Assembly (NCBI GenBank): GCA_017592775.1
Contig: JAGFNJ010000020.1
Location: 1 to 64,000 of the forward strand
Source: Candidatus Accumulibacter conexus
GTDB taxonomy: Bacteria > Pseudomonadota > Gammaproteobacteria > Burkholderiales > Rhodocyclaceae
Direction of reading: 5' to 3'
Length of the DNA: 64,000 nucleotides
The notes below the pieces were generated by a model that did no database searches, had not been told where the DNA came from, and saw nothing but the letters and a program-made list of their open reading frames with translations. Within the stretch, counting starts at the first letter, position 1. Every line of letters starts with the position of its first letter. The translations under genes and the position numbers were made by a program. Positions 1 to 7,434 of this stretch are shown here, piece by piece.

Positions 1-250
1 ACTTGAGCCCGTACAGATCGAGCTTGACCGAACTCCACGAGTGCGTCTCGCGCAGGTCGGTGAAGTAATCCAACAGGTCGGTCTCGCTCAGATCGTCGAT
101 CTGATGATCGAAGTAGTCTCCCACCCGGCGGATGGCGCGCGCATACGCCTCGATCGTCTTCGGCTGCAAGCCCTTGAGCTTCAGGTGCTGCAGTTGCAGT
201 GCGCAGTTCCGGTCAAGACCGGTCGTTGCGAGAGCTGACAGGTCTTCCAT
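1..250 (-). CDS. Tyrosine-type site-specific recombinase, N-terminal part (runs off the left edge)
   Basis: Only the first 83 codons are in the window, read leftwards from an ATG at 250-248. The segment is the SAM-like, DNA-binding N-terminal domain of phage-type integrases: an amphipathic helix with LKLKGLQPKTIEAYARAI near residues 23-42, then DDLSETDLLDYFTDLR at about 53-68. The catalytic R-H-R-Y domain lies outside the window, so activity cannot be judged. This wording resembles integrases that travel with IS91-type transposases, and an IS91-type transposase remnant lies 2 kb away. The gene is divergent from the cassette genes at 397-2230, the layout expected of an integron integrase, but the visible N-terminus is not clearly IntI-like. 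Family call good, subtype uncertain. Confidence 0.75.
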   Translation of the reverse strand, partial: MEDLSALATTGLDRNCALQLQHLKLKGLQPKTIEAYARAIRRVGDYFDHQIDDLSETDLLDYFTDLRETHSWSSVKLDLYGLK

Positions 251-396
251 CTTGCGGTAACCTCGCTTTCGTCATCAACATCCCTCGGGGGAGGGGCGAG
301 GTCACACCTTGACTTCAACACGACTGCAGCGCCGCCGTTTCCTCCGCGCAGCGCCGGTGATTTCAGAAGTTTGGCTCCTGATCACGGGGACACGCC

Positions 397-663
397 ATGC
401 CGATCATCTCGATGTTCTACGGCATCATCATTCGGATGTACATGCTCGACAGCAAGCATCACAATCTGGAACACATCCACGCCAGATATGGTGAATTCGA
501 GGCATCGATCGGCATTGAAGACGGCGAAGTCCTTGCCGGGGAATTGCCGCGCAAGCAGTTGCGCCTAGTGCAAGCATGGATCGAACTGCACCGCGATGAA
601 CTGATGGCCGACTGGGAACTTGCTGCCAGTGGAGAGAATCCCTACAAAATCGATCCCCTTTGA
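397..663 (+). CDS. DUF4160 domain protein (putative toxin-antitoxin partner)
   Basis: An 88-residue protein starting MPIISMFYGIIIRMY, with the F-x-R/H-E-x-x-H type core read here as HNLEHIHARYGEFEASIGI and the terminal helix LVQAWIELHRDELMADWELA that typifies DUF4160. Ten bases after its stop codon begins a DUF2442 gene. These two families are very often adjacent and are suspected to form a type II toxin-antitoxin-like pair; the biochemical role is not established. The pair sits in what looks like an integron cassette, because an attC-like fold (916-979) closes it. Small two-gene stability modules are common cargo of such cassettes. Family assignment is from recognisable sequence; function is inference. 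Confidence 0.85.
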   Translation: MPIISMFYGIIIRMYMLDSKHHNLEHIHARYGEFEASIGIEDGEVLAGELPRKQLRLVQAWIELHRDELMADWELAASGENPYKIDPL

Positions 664-673
664 GGATGCTGCC

Positions 674-964
674 ATGTATTGGGACGTAGTCAGTGTTAAA
701 CCGCTTTCCGATTATCGTCTGTACGTTGAAATCGCCGATGGCCGACGGGGCATTTTCGACGTCAAGCCGTACCTGGATCACGGCGTATTTCGGGAATTGC
801 GTAATCCAGAGTATTTCAAACAGGTAGGGATCGTTTTTGGTGCCGTGACCTGGCCTCACGAGCAGGACATCGCACCCGAGACCTTGGGGGCAGAGCTTGT
901 TCCGGACAGTTCCGCGCATAACGAAGCGCTCCAGGGGGATCCGCCGCAAGCGGCGCATCCCTGA
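674..964 (+). CDS. DUF2442 domain protein with attC-encoded tail
   Basis: A 96-residue protein. The ATG at 674 is chosen because GAGGA at 662-666 sits at good spacing and the DUF2442 domain starts there (MYWDVVSVKPLSDYRLYVEI). The domain ends near TWPHEQDIAPETLGAEL, which is where family members usually stop. The remaining roughly 20 residues (from about SSAHNEAL to QAAHP) are encoded by the attC-like recombination site, and the stop codon at 962-964 lies inside that site. The tail is therefore probably a by-product of cassette structure rather than conserved protein. It follows the DUF4160 gene by 10 bases and is likely co-transcribed with it. DUF2442 proteins are often paired with DUF4160 and are candidate antitoxins; this is inference. 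Confidence 0.82.
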   Translation: MYWDVVSVKPLSDYRLYVEIADGRRGIFDVKPYLDHGVFRELRNPEYFKQVGIVFGAVTWPHEQDIAPETLGAELVPDSSAHNEALQGDPPQAAHP

Positions 965-979
965 GCTTCGACGTCCGGC
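916..979 (+). other. attC-like integron recombination site 1
   Basis: The left box GCATAAC (916-922) is followed by an imperfect inverted repeat. GAAGC-GC-TC-C-AGGG (923-936) pairs with CCCTGAGCTTC (959-969) leaving a few unpaired bases, and a GC-rich inner hairpin GCCGC-AA-GCGGC (943-954) closes it. The right box is GTCCGGC (973-979), two changes from the usual GTTAGGC. Two boxes flanking a bulged hairpin of about 60 bases is the classic attC architecture. The right box is degenerate, so the site may recombine poorly. Confidence 0.68.
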
Positions 980-982
980 GTC

Positions 983-1579
983 ATGCAAAACTCGGATATG
1001 CACCAACGTAAGGCTGTTGAGGAAGTTTTCCGCCGGATTGGGCGCAACATTGCGAATTTCCAGGCATTAGAGCGGGCTCTAAAATCACTTCTTCCTACCC
1101 TGTCAGTTGAAGGAGCTGGCTCAAAGATCCAGCCGAATAAGAAGCTACATGAGAAGGCTTTGCGTAAGCAAAGCCTTGGAAGTCTTGCTGACACTTTACA
1201 CGAAACCATCTTCCAAAAGCCGACGGAGCAAAGTCTAGAAGGGCCTCTTGACCAAGACGAAGGACCGAGGTTCCTGTTCGGGTTCTACCGCGAAGCAAGC
1301 CCGGATTATGTTCGTGCCTTCAAGCGGCGCTGGAACTCGCTTGTGCGTGAGAGAAATAACCTAGTGCATCGACAGCTATCAGAATACGACCTGACTCAAG
1401 ACGCGGAATGTGAGCGGTTCTGCATCTATCTTGAACAGCAGCACGGTCGAATCAACATGATGGCGGAAGACTTGAAGTCCCTAGATTCCCATAGGGTAAT
1501 GCTTTCTAAGTCGTTTGCTGAGTTCCTGATGTCCAAAGATGCGGACAAGTTCTTTGAGACCGACGAAGATGACGCCTAA
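983..1579 (+). CDS. Cassette-borne protein with HEPN-like R-x4-H motif
   Basis: A 198-residue, mostly helical, charged protein not recognised as a named family. Its most telling element is VRERNNLVHRQL at residues 121-132: Arg124-Asn125-x3-His129 matches the R-N-x(3-5)-H active-site signature of HEPN ribonucleases, which often act in toxin-antitoxin and phage-defence systems. The motif lies in the middle of the protein, preceded by a helical segment (AFKRRWNSL). The C-terminus is acidic (FFETDEDDA). No strong ribosome site is visible; starts at 983 or 998 are both possible. The stop codon lies inside the left box of the second attC-like site, as expected for a cassette gene. GC content is visibly lower than in the core genes. 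The nuclease role is inference from one motif. Confidence 0.6.
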   Translation: MQNSDMHQRKAVEEVFRRIGRNIANFQALERALKSLLPTLSVEGAGSKIQPNKKLHEKALRKQSLGSLADTLHETIFQKPTEQSLEGPLDQDEGPRFLFGFYREASPDYVRAFKRRWNSLVRERNNLVHRQLSEYDLTQDAECERFCIYLEQQHGRINMMAEDLKSLDSHRVMLSKSFAEFLMSKDADKFFETDEDDA

Positions 1580-1636
1580 GGCGGTCGAGCGAACGCGGGC
1601 ACCATCGGCCCGCGCCGCCGACCTCTTTCGTTAGAT
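1574..1636 (+). other. attC-like integron recombination site 2
   Basis: Left box GCCTAAG (1574-1580, one change from the consensus RYYYAAC). Then GGTCG (1583-1587) pairs with CGACC (1619-1623), and inside it CGCGGGC (1594-1600) pairs with GCCCGCG (1608-1614) around a 7-base loop, leaving unpaired bases on the left arm. The right box GTTAGAT (1630-1636) fits GTTRRRY exactly and is the same as in well-known resistance-cassette attC sites. The preceding gene's TAA stop is within the left box. Confidence 0.72.
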
Positions 1637-1726
1637 CGGTAGGCAGCCCGTGTAAGGGGCAATTTGGAGACCTTCATGCAATACATACCCCCTACTAATG
1701 TTTTTGCGCACGCAAGGAGAATGATT

Positions 1727-2230
1727 GTGAGCAAGAAGATAGTTGCATATGTCCTGATAGCTAGCTTTATGCTGCTTCCAGCGGTTGCGAAAGGTTACTC
1801 TATTTATGGCACGACATTGGATATACAGCCCAATGCGTTAATAACAACACAGGATACAGTTTCTGCTGTACTAGGGGGCGAGTTCCCATCGACCGGCTAT
1901 TGCGGCTCCACAAACCCCTGCGGCACCACGGTGACAATCAATGGATTCAACATTGATATTGATTTCCGTTCTAGGGCTCCAGCAGGCTTTGCGTTAGACG
2001 TGCTGGTTCCATTCTCATTTACTGCAAGTCTTGGACATTTAAGTCCCGGCACATATCTAGCAAACGCATACTTTTATGTCGATGATACCCTGCTTAATGT
2101 TGTCAGTCCGCCTTCGAAAAACCTGGTAGCCAAGTCGTTTACAGTATCAGCCATACCTCTTCCCGCATCGCTATGGTTGGTTGTGATGGGTTTGTTGGCC
2201 ATTTTCTGCATCTGGCGCGCTCGAAGCTGA
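1727..2230 (+). CDS. Secreted protein with VPLPA-CTERM sorting signal
   Basis: Probably 167 residues. The GTG at 1727 is chosen because AAGGAG at 1714-1719 lies 7 bases upstream; the in-frame ATG at 1721 is too close to it. The protein has a signal peptide (VSKKIVAYVLIASFMLLPAVAKG), a polar middle with two cysteines (YCGSTNPCGTT), and a C-terminus of IPLPASLWLVVMGLLAIF then the basic tail WRARS. A PLPAS motif, one membrane helix and a basic end is the VPLPA variant of PEP-CTERM signals, processed by exosortase in bacteria that make exopolysaccharide. The gene is clearly AT-richer than its neighbours, which together with the upstream attC-like site suggests acquisition. No function beyond export and sorting can be read. 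Confidence 0.78.
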   Translation: MSKKIVAYVLIASFMLLPAVAKGYSIYGTTLDIQPNALITTQDTVSAVLGGEFPSTGYCGSTNPCGTTVTINGFNIDIDFRSRAPAGFALDVLVPFSFTASLGHLSPGTYLANAYFYVDDTLLNVVSPPSKNLVAKSFTVSAIPLPASLWLVVMGLLAIFCIWRARS

Positions 2231-2284
2231 GCGGCCACACTTCTCCCCTGGAACTGCTCGACCCGCTCACTTGAGCCACCACCA

Positions 2285-2770
2285 GTGACGCTGGCCGAGG
2301 TCTTCCGCCGGCACGGGCTGGCGTACCTCCCAGCCACGTCCTGTCGTTGGCCAGGGCGAAGACGCGTGCATGTGCACGCCCTGATTGCCGTTGGGGCGCT
2401 GACGCCCACCGAGGAATGGCAGTCGCCAAGGCGAGGCTTCCTGTTTCCGGTCCGGGCGCTGTCGCGGGTCTTCCGCGGCAAGTTCATCGCCGCGCTGGGC
2501 GAGGCCCGAGGCGCGGACCAGTCGTTGGCCGAAGCGCTGACCGACGGCCAGGTCTGGCGCGCCCTGTGCCAGCAGTTGCTGCGGCACGACCGGGTGGTCT
2601 ACGCGAAACAGCCGCTCGGTGGGCCGGAGCAGGTGCTCGACTACCTCGCTCGCTACACGCATCGGGTGGCGATCTCGAACGAGTGTCTGGTCGGGATGGA
2701 CGAGACCGCAGTCCGCTTCCACGTGCGGTGGGGTGCTGCTTCATGGACGCAGTGGCCAGAACGGTCGTGA
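2285..2770 (+). pseudogene. IS91-type transposase, internally deleted and 3'-truncated
   Basis: The frame opens with the typical IS91 N-terminus (TLAEVFRRHGLAYL from a GTG at 2285). After about 15 residues it jumps to the middle of the transposase: RVHVHALIAVGALTP, then GFLFPVRALSRVFRGKF, then KQPLGGPEQVLDYLARYTHRVAISN. About 190 residues are missing, including the zinc-finger part and the upstream HUH region. Similarity stops after about 2740 (ETAVRFHVR) and the frame ends at 2770, so the C-terminal region with the conserved Tyr is gone too. It cannot be active. It probably removed the end of the preceding cassette. Families with this transposase often carry a tyrosine recombinase like the one at 1-250. 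Confidence 0.8.
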
Positions 2771-3102
2771 TCGGCCGGGGGGGCGCCCGGGCACTGGTGG
2801 GCGACGCGCTCGGTCTGGTCGTGAGCCTTTCGATCGCCGACACCCTGGCGCCTTGCGTGCGGAGATGGCCAACGGTCAGGTCGACGCGTGCAGTACGAAC
2901 GTCGATGCCGGCCTCGAGCGGGTCGGCGCCTGGGTGAATCGTGTCTGGCGCCAAGGGTCAAAGGACCGGTCCGTGGCCTTCCAGGTCTGGGTCAACGGCA
3001 CCCAGGACGCGGCGTGTGCGCAACGCCGGGGCACGAGCGGGAAGAAACGTTCTCCATCACCGACACCATCGCACCTGTATCTGCTAGACTTAGTCCGCTG
3101 AC
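2771..3102 (+). other. Unidentified gene debris between IS remnant and toxin-antitoxin pair
   Basis: No intact gene is seen. One open frame (about 2858-3101) reads AEMANGQVDACSTNVDAGLE followed by RVGAWVNRVWRQGSKDRSVA and then loses protein-like character. It has no plausible start or ribosome site and is not recognised. It is most likely the tail of a gene broken by the IS91-type event. Confidence 0.35.
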
Positions 3103-3124
3103 TTGACCAACAAGGAGGGTTGCC

Positions 3125-3358
3125 ATGGCGCTGATTGTCAACGTGCACGATGCCAAGACGAATTTTTCTCGCCTGCTGGAACAGGCCCACGGCGGGCAGG
3201 AAATCGTGCTGGCGAAGGCGGGCAAGCCCTATGCACGGCTGGTGCCGTTGGCACCAGGGGCGGCTGCGCGTTTGCCTGGGCGGTTGGCCGGGCGAATCGA
3301 CGCGACGTTTTTCGAACCCCTGCCAGACGACGAGCTGAAGAGCTGGGAGGGCAAATGA
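3125..3358 (+). CDS. Phd/YefM-type antitoxin of a PIN toxin pair
   Basis: A 77-residue protein starting MALIVNVHDAKTNFSRLLEQ, the N-terminal fold of the Phd/YefM antitoxin family that binds operator DNA as a dimer. The disordered C-terminal part (FFEPLPDDELKSWEGK) would wrap the toxin. AAGGAGG at 3112-3118 is an excellent ribosome site 6 bases before the ATG. Its stop overlaps the toxin start (ATGA at 3355-3358), so translation is coupled. By family precedent the pair represses its own promoter, but no operator repeat was identified. It lies in the accessory region next to IS remnants, consistent with horizontal acquisition. Confidence 0.88.
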   Translation: MALIVNVHDAKTNFSRLLEQAHGGQEIVLAKAGKPYARLVPLAPGAAARLPGRLAGRIDATFFEPLPDDELKSWEGK

Positions 3359-3741
3359 AGTACTTGCTCGACACGCACGCGCTGCTCTGGTGGTGGACCG
3401 ACGATCCGCAGTTGTCGACCCTTGCTCGCGCGTGCATCCAGAACGAAGCCAATACCGTTCTGGTCAGCGCCGCGAGCGCCTGGGAAATTGCCACCAAGCA
3501 TCGGCTGGGAAAACTGTCGCTGGCGGGTGAGGCTGTGGCGCGGTTCAACGAATTGGTCGAACTCGACGCGTTTGAACATTTGCCGGTAACCTACCTGCAT
3601 GCCTTGCGGGCAGGTGCACAGGCCGCCGAGCACCGTGACCCATTCGACCGGATGCTGGCCGCGCAGAGCGAACTGGAAGGTGTGCCGCTGATCAGCTGCG
3701 ACACTGCGTTTGCGTCCTTTCGCGTGCAGACGGTGTGGTGA
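3355..3741 (+). CDS. PIN-domain ribonuclease toxin (VapC-like)
   Basis: 128 residues starting at the ATG overlapping the antitoxin stop. It carries the acidic PIN active site: Asp6 in MKYLLDTHALLWWW, Glu44 in SAWEIATK, Asp95/Asp98 in HRDPFDRMLAAQ and Asp116 in PLISCDTAF. The (L)DTHALLWW start and the HRDPFDR motif define the PIN subgroup usually partnered with Phd/YefM-type antitoxins. PIN toxins cleave RNA, commonly tRNA or rRNA, when free of antitoxin; the target here is unknown. The length is normal and all key residues are present, so the pair looks functional. Confidence 0.9.
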   Translation: MKYLLDTHALLWWWTDDPQLSTLARACIQNEANTVLVSAASAWEIATKHRLGKLSLAGEAVARFNELVELDAFEHLPVTYLHALRAGAQAAEHRDPFDRMLAAQSELEGVPLISCDTAFASFRVQTVW

Positions 3742-4137
3742 GGGCTGGGGCGGAGCGGAAGGCCGGGCAGCATGCCTGACGAATGCGCACAAGCACCGGC
3801 GAGCCCTGCTGCGGGAACCATCGTGGTCGACCGGCAGGAAGCGGCGGGAGCTGCAAACGACGTTCACTGCGCTGCGGGCCCGATCGCGGGCGCCACGCCG
3901 GAAGATGCGCGGCTTTGCTGCGCGGAAACGTTCTGCTGCTTCGCGGATGCCGCCGGCGCTGTCACCGCCGGCGGCATCCGCCGGCCGACCCCGGAGCGTC
4001 TGCCCGTCGGTCCGCTGACCAACTTCGGGAATACGGGTGAGGTGGCGCTGGCCGTTCCGATCAGCGTCCCCGCGGCCTCCGTGGTAGGCGAGCCGCTGCT
4101 GCTGGCCCGGGGCGCGCTGGTTGGTCTACGAGGAAGT
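3742..4137. other. Gene-free stretch
   Basis: No convincing gene is seen on either strand. Open frames here have no ribosome site, no recognisable domain and arginine/alanine-rich composition typical of shadow frames in GC-rich DNA. Confidence 0.5.
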
Positions 4138-4300
4138 GCGCACTGCCGAATCGGCGACGCGGGGGCATACGGGCAGCGCTCCCCGAGACCGCGGGCCAGG
4201 AGGCCGCCAGCGACCGTGTACTCTTCGTTCAGCCTGCCCGGACTCAGCGCGTCGACGCGGCACCTGCTCCGGCATCCGGCGGCCTTCGCGCTGCGGGGGC
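4138..4300 (+). pseudogene. Duplicated 5' end of the yihY gene (remnant)
   Basis: This stretch matches the region just upstream of and including the start of the intact yihY gene (about 9746-9908) with scattered substitutions and a short gap. The remnant reads SFSLPGLSASTRHLLRHP then AAFALRG, against SFSMPVLSASTRQVLRHP then AAFALRA in the intact copy. The ATG is changed to CTG and similarity ends abruptly after about 33 codons, where the sequence enters the 3' part of the oppositely oriented membrane protein gene (4244-4621). It is a dead fragment left by duplication or recombination. Confidence 0.7.
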
Positions 4301-4621
4301 GCGCGCCAGCAGCACCGTCAGAACGGCGTGCAGGACGACCGCCGGCCAGAGCAGCGTGCCGGTCGAACTGCCGCTGACGCCGAGGTAGGCGAGATAGAGC
4401 GTGACGGCTGCGCTGTAGGCCAGCATGCCGACGCGCGGGGTGGCCGGCCAGCAGGCAAGTCCCAGTGCGATCAGGGCGATGCCGGCGACGCGGGTGACCG
4501 GTATGGCGATGCCGGACAGTTCCTCACCCAGCAACAGCCGCCCGACCAGCCCCGGGACGACCAGCAAGGCCAAGCCAGTTGATGCTTCACCGACTGCCGC
4601 GAGGATCATCGCCCCTTGCAT
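4244..4621 (-). CDS. Small hydrophobic membrane protein, function unknown
   Basis: 125 residues with four likely membrane helices: AAVGEASTGLALLVVPGLVG, IPVTRVAGIALIALGLACW, GMLAYSAAVTLYLAYLGV and GTLLWPAVVLHAVLTVLLA. This is a recognisable but uncharacterised family of about 115 residues found in many proteobacteria. The C-terminal 18 or so residues (APAARRPPDAGAGAASTR) extend beyond the usual end and are read antisense through the yihY remnant, so the original 3' end was probably replaced by recombination. The start may be the ATG at 4621 or that at 4609, which has AAGGGG just upstream. It is separated from the sulfatase gene by 63 bases on the same strand. Confidence 0.68.
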   Translation of the reverse strand: MQGAMILAAVGEASTGLALLVVPGLVGRLLLGEELSGIAIPVTRVAGIALIALGLACWPATPRVGMLAYSAAVTLYLAYLGVSGSSTGTLLWPAVVLHAVLTVLLARAPAARRPPDAGAGAASTR

Positions 4622-4684
4622 GGCATGGCCGCGACAACGTGTTGGCGCTCGTTTCGACGGCCCGGTTTGCCTGGCCGATCGCCG

Positions 4685-7186
4685 TCAGCGTTGTTGCGCA
4701 TTCTTGGCCGTGCCTGGCGTGGCCGCCGCGTGCTGCTCCGGTTCGAGTTTGAAGCTCAGCCTGTCGATCGTGCCGGTGAACTTGAACGGGGAGTCGTAGC
4801 GATACTCGATCAGCGCGACGCCGGTGCGCGTGTCGAGACCGACATCGAAGGTCTCGTCTTCGGCGAAGGTGATCGGGGTCGAATTCGCCATCGAGTTCCT
4901 CGACACTTCCTTGCCGTCCACGTACAGCACACCGGTTCCGCCCTTGCCGAGACCCGGTTCAGCGGACTTGAAGTCGAAGACGATCGTGTGCCTGCCCGGG
5001 CTCAGTTCAGGCCCCTCCCAGACGGTGCGCTTCAGGTCGAGCAGGTTGTAGAGGAAGACTACCTTGCCGCGGCCGATGCCGAGTTCGCCCTTGCTCAGGA
5101 ACAGCCCATAGCCGCCAAAACGGCCACCCTGGGTGACGATCATGCCTTCGGCGCCCCCTGCAGGGATGGTGACCTCGGCGGTGATGGTGTACGACTTGTT
5201 CAGGATGTGTGGCGCCGTGCTGCCGGGCACGTTGGCCAGCGTGCCCGAGTAGGTGAACTCGGTGCGTCCGGCCGTCAGGCTGGGCTTCGGCGCGTTCCAG
5301 CGGGCGAGCGTCGTGTTGTCGAGCGGCAGGACGTTGTACTTGGCCGCCTCGAGGTAGAAGATGTTCTGCATCTGCTTGAGCTTGTCGGGCATCCTGGCCG
5401 CAAGGTCGTTGTTCTGCGTGGGGTCGTCCATCACGTTGTAGAGCTCCCACTTGTAGCCGGTGATCACATCCGGCGGCGGTTTGGTACTGAGTTCCCATGG
5501 CAGCGTCACTGGCGTCGTCGCCGCGACCCAGCCGTCATGGTAGATGGCACGGTTGCCAAGCATCTCGAAGTACTGCGTGGTGCGCCGGGTTGGCGCGTTG
5601 CCGTTGGCCTTGTTCCAAGTGTAGGTCAGGCTCGTGCCTTCGATCGGCAACTGCTTGATGCCGTCGATCGTCTCCGGCGCCGGGATGCCGGTGGCTTCGA
5701 GGATGGTCGGCACGATGTCGATGATGTGGTGGAACTGGCGGCGGATGCCGCCCGGGTCGCCGATGTGACCGGGCCACGAGATCGCCATGCCCTGCGCCGT
5801 GCCGCCGAAGTGCGACGGTACCTGCTTCATCCATTTGAACGGCGTGGCAAAGGCCCAGGCCCACGCCGCCGAGTAGTGCGGGAAGGTTCGCTCGGAGCCC
5901 CAGAACTCGTACCAGAGGAACTGGTCCTTGACCGGCACCGGGATGCCATTAAAGGTGGTGAACTCGTTGGGCGTGCCGTTGACCATGCCTTCGGCGCTCG
6001 GCCCGTTGTCGCCGCTGATGTAGATGATCAGCGTGTTGTCGAGCTGGCCCATGTCCTCGACGGCCTGGATGACACGGCCGATCTCGTAGTCGGCGTACGC
6101 CTGATAGGCGGCATAGACATTCGCCTGCTTGATGAAGAGCTTTTTCTCTTCCCAGCTCAGCGAATCCCAGCGTGGCAGCTTGGCCCCGCCGTAGATCTCC
6201 TGGCCATCCGGCCACGGCGTCAGCTGCGCGTTGGGTGGCATGATGCCCAGCCGCTTCTGGTTGGCGAAGATCGTCTCGCGAAGCTTCTCCCAGCCGTCGT
6301 CGAACAGATTCATCGCGCTGATCTTCTTGATCCACTCCGGCGTCGGATGGTGCGGCGCATGCGTGGCGCCGGGAACGTAGTAGACGAAGAAGGGCTTCTC
6401 CGGTGCCAGTGCCTTGAGCTGCTTCATGTACTGGATCGCCTCGTCGGCCATCGCCGTCTGCATGTTCCAGCCGGGATTGCCCTCAAAGGGGAAGATCGGC
6501 GTCGTGTTGCGGAACAGGTTCGGCTGCCACTGGCTGGCGTCGCCGCCGACGAAGCCGTAGAAGTACTCGAAACCCATGCCATTCGGCCACTGGTCGAACG
6601 GCCCGGCCTAGCTGTTGGCGAAGAAGGGCGTGTTGTGATCCTTGCCGAACCATGAGGTGGCGTAGCCGTTGTCCTTGAGGATGGTGCCGATGGTGCCCTT
6701 CTCGATCGGGATGATCGAGTCGTAGCCGGGGAAGCCGGTCGCGATCTCGCCGACGACGCCGAAGCCCACCGAGTGGTGATTGCGCCCGGTGATCAGTGCC
6801 GCCCGCGTCGGCGAGCACAGCGACGTGGAATGGAAGTTCGTGTAGCGCAGGCCGTTCTTGGCGATACGGTCGAGCGCCGGCGTCGGGATCACCCCGCCGA
6901 AGGTGCTGGGCGAGCCGAAGCCGTCGTCGTCGGTCATGATCAGCAGCACGTTGGGCGCGCGCTTCGGCGGCACCACACGGGGCGGCCACCATGGAGTCGA
7001 TTCCGAGGCCCGCTGCTTGATCACCCCACCGAACTTCGGGTCGGGCGGCGGCAACTGCTTGCCGCTGATCGTCGTCGTGGCGCTGGCTGATCCTGGAATG
7101 CCGGTGACCTGCTGTGCCGATGCAAACCCCAGGCAGCCGAGGGTGGCGATCCCGGCAAGCGCCAGTCTGAGGAAGTACTCTTTCAT
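4685..7186 (-). pseudogene. Arylsulfatase interrupted by a single in-frame amber codon
   Basis: Read from the ATG at 7186 (GGAG at 7196-7193, 6 bases upstream). The product has a signal peptide (about residues 1-24), the metal site LLIMTDDDGFG near 81-91 and the sulfatase signature CSPTR at 124-128, whose Cys would become formylglycine. At codon 193 a TAG (6610-6608) stops it: HNTPFFANS-stop-AGPFDQWPNGMGFEYF. The frame then continues uninterrupted for another 640 or so codons of normal sulfatase sequence. Homologous wording suggests a CAG glutamine was changed to TAG. The product class is periplasmic type I sulfatases of about 830 residues. It is a pseudogene unless the amber codon is suppressed or the base is an error. 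No sulfatase-maturing enzyme gene is present in the window. The AraC-type gene at 7435 is divergent. Confidence 0.85.
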
Positions 7187-7434
7187 TGCTGACTCCAACG
7201 GTCGGGTTGCGGAAGACGGGGAAGCATTCGTCGCGGCATTCCGGCAAGGCCTCCCCGGCCGTGTCCGAGCCCAGATGCGCTGATGAATGATCGTCCTGCG
7301 ATTGTGTCAAGGTGTCGGATGAAGACCGGCGCTGCACGCAAGCCCCAATGATTCTGATCCGCGGCGGGGCCTTTTCCTAGGACAATCGACGACAGCAGGT
7401 GGACATCTGACGACATTCCGGCGATCATGCCCGC

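Larger units (their letters stand above)
369..1636 (+). mobile_element. Two-cassette integron-type array
   Basis: Two same-strand units each end in an attC-like fold: a DUF4160/DUF2442 unit (to about 979) and a HEPN-like unit (to 1636). The left boundary is uncertain; GTTTGGC at 369-375 is one change from an att core and could be the entry point of the first cassette. A third AT-rich gene (1727-2230) follows but no closing site is seen before the IS91-type remnant. No certain IntI integrase is visible, so this may be a cassette cluster without its integrase. Confidence 0.6.

Noticed and set aside
1-250. Reading the left-edge recombinase as a definite integron integrase IntI
   Set aside because: Its divergent orientation fits, but the visible N-terminus matches IS91-associated integrases better and the IntI-specific region is outside the window.
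6577-6577. An independent start for the downstream part of the sulfatase
   Set aside because: The ATG at 6577 is inside the conserved domain and lacks a ribosome site; the part upstream of the amber codon carries the active-site cysteine, so a restart product would be inactive.
4616-6655. A 679-codon plus-strand frame over the sulfatase
   Set aside because: The minus strand holds the sulfatase domains; the plus frame is a shadow.
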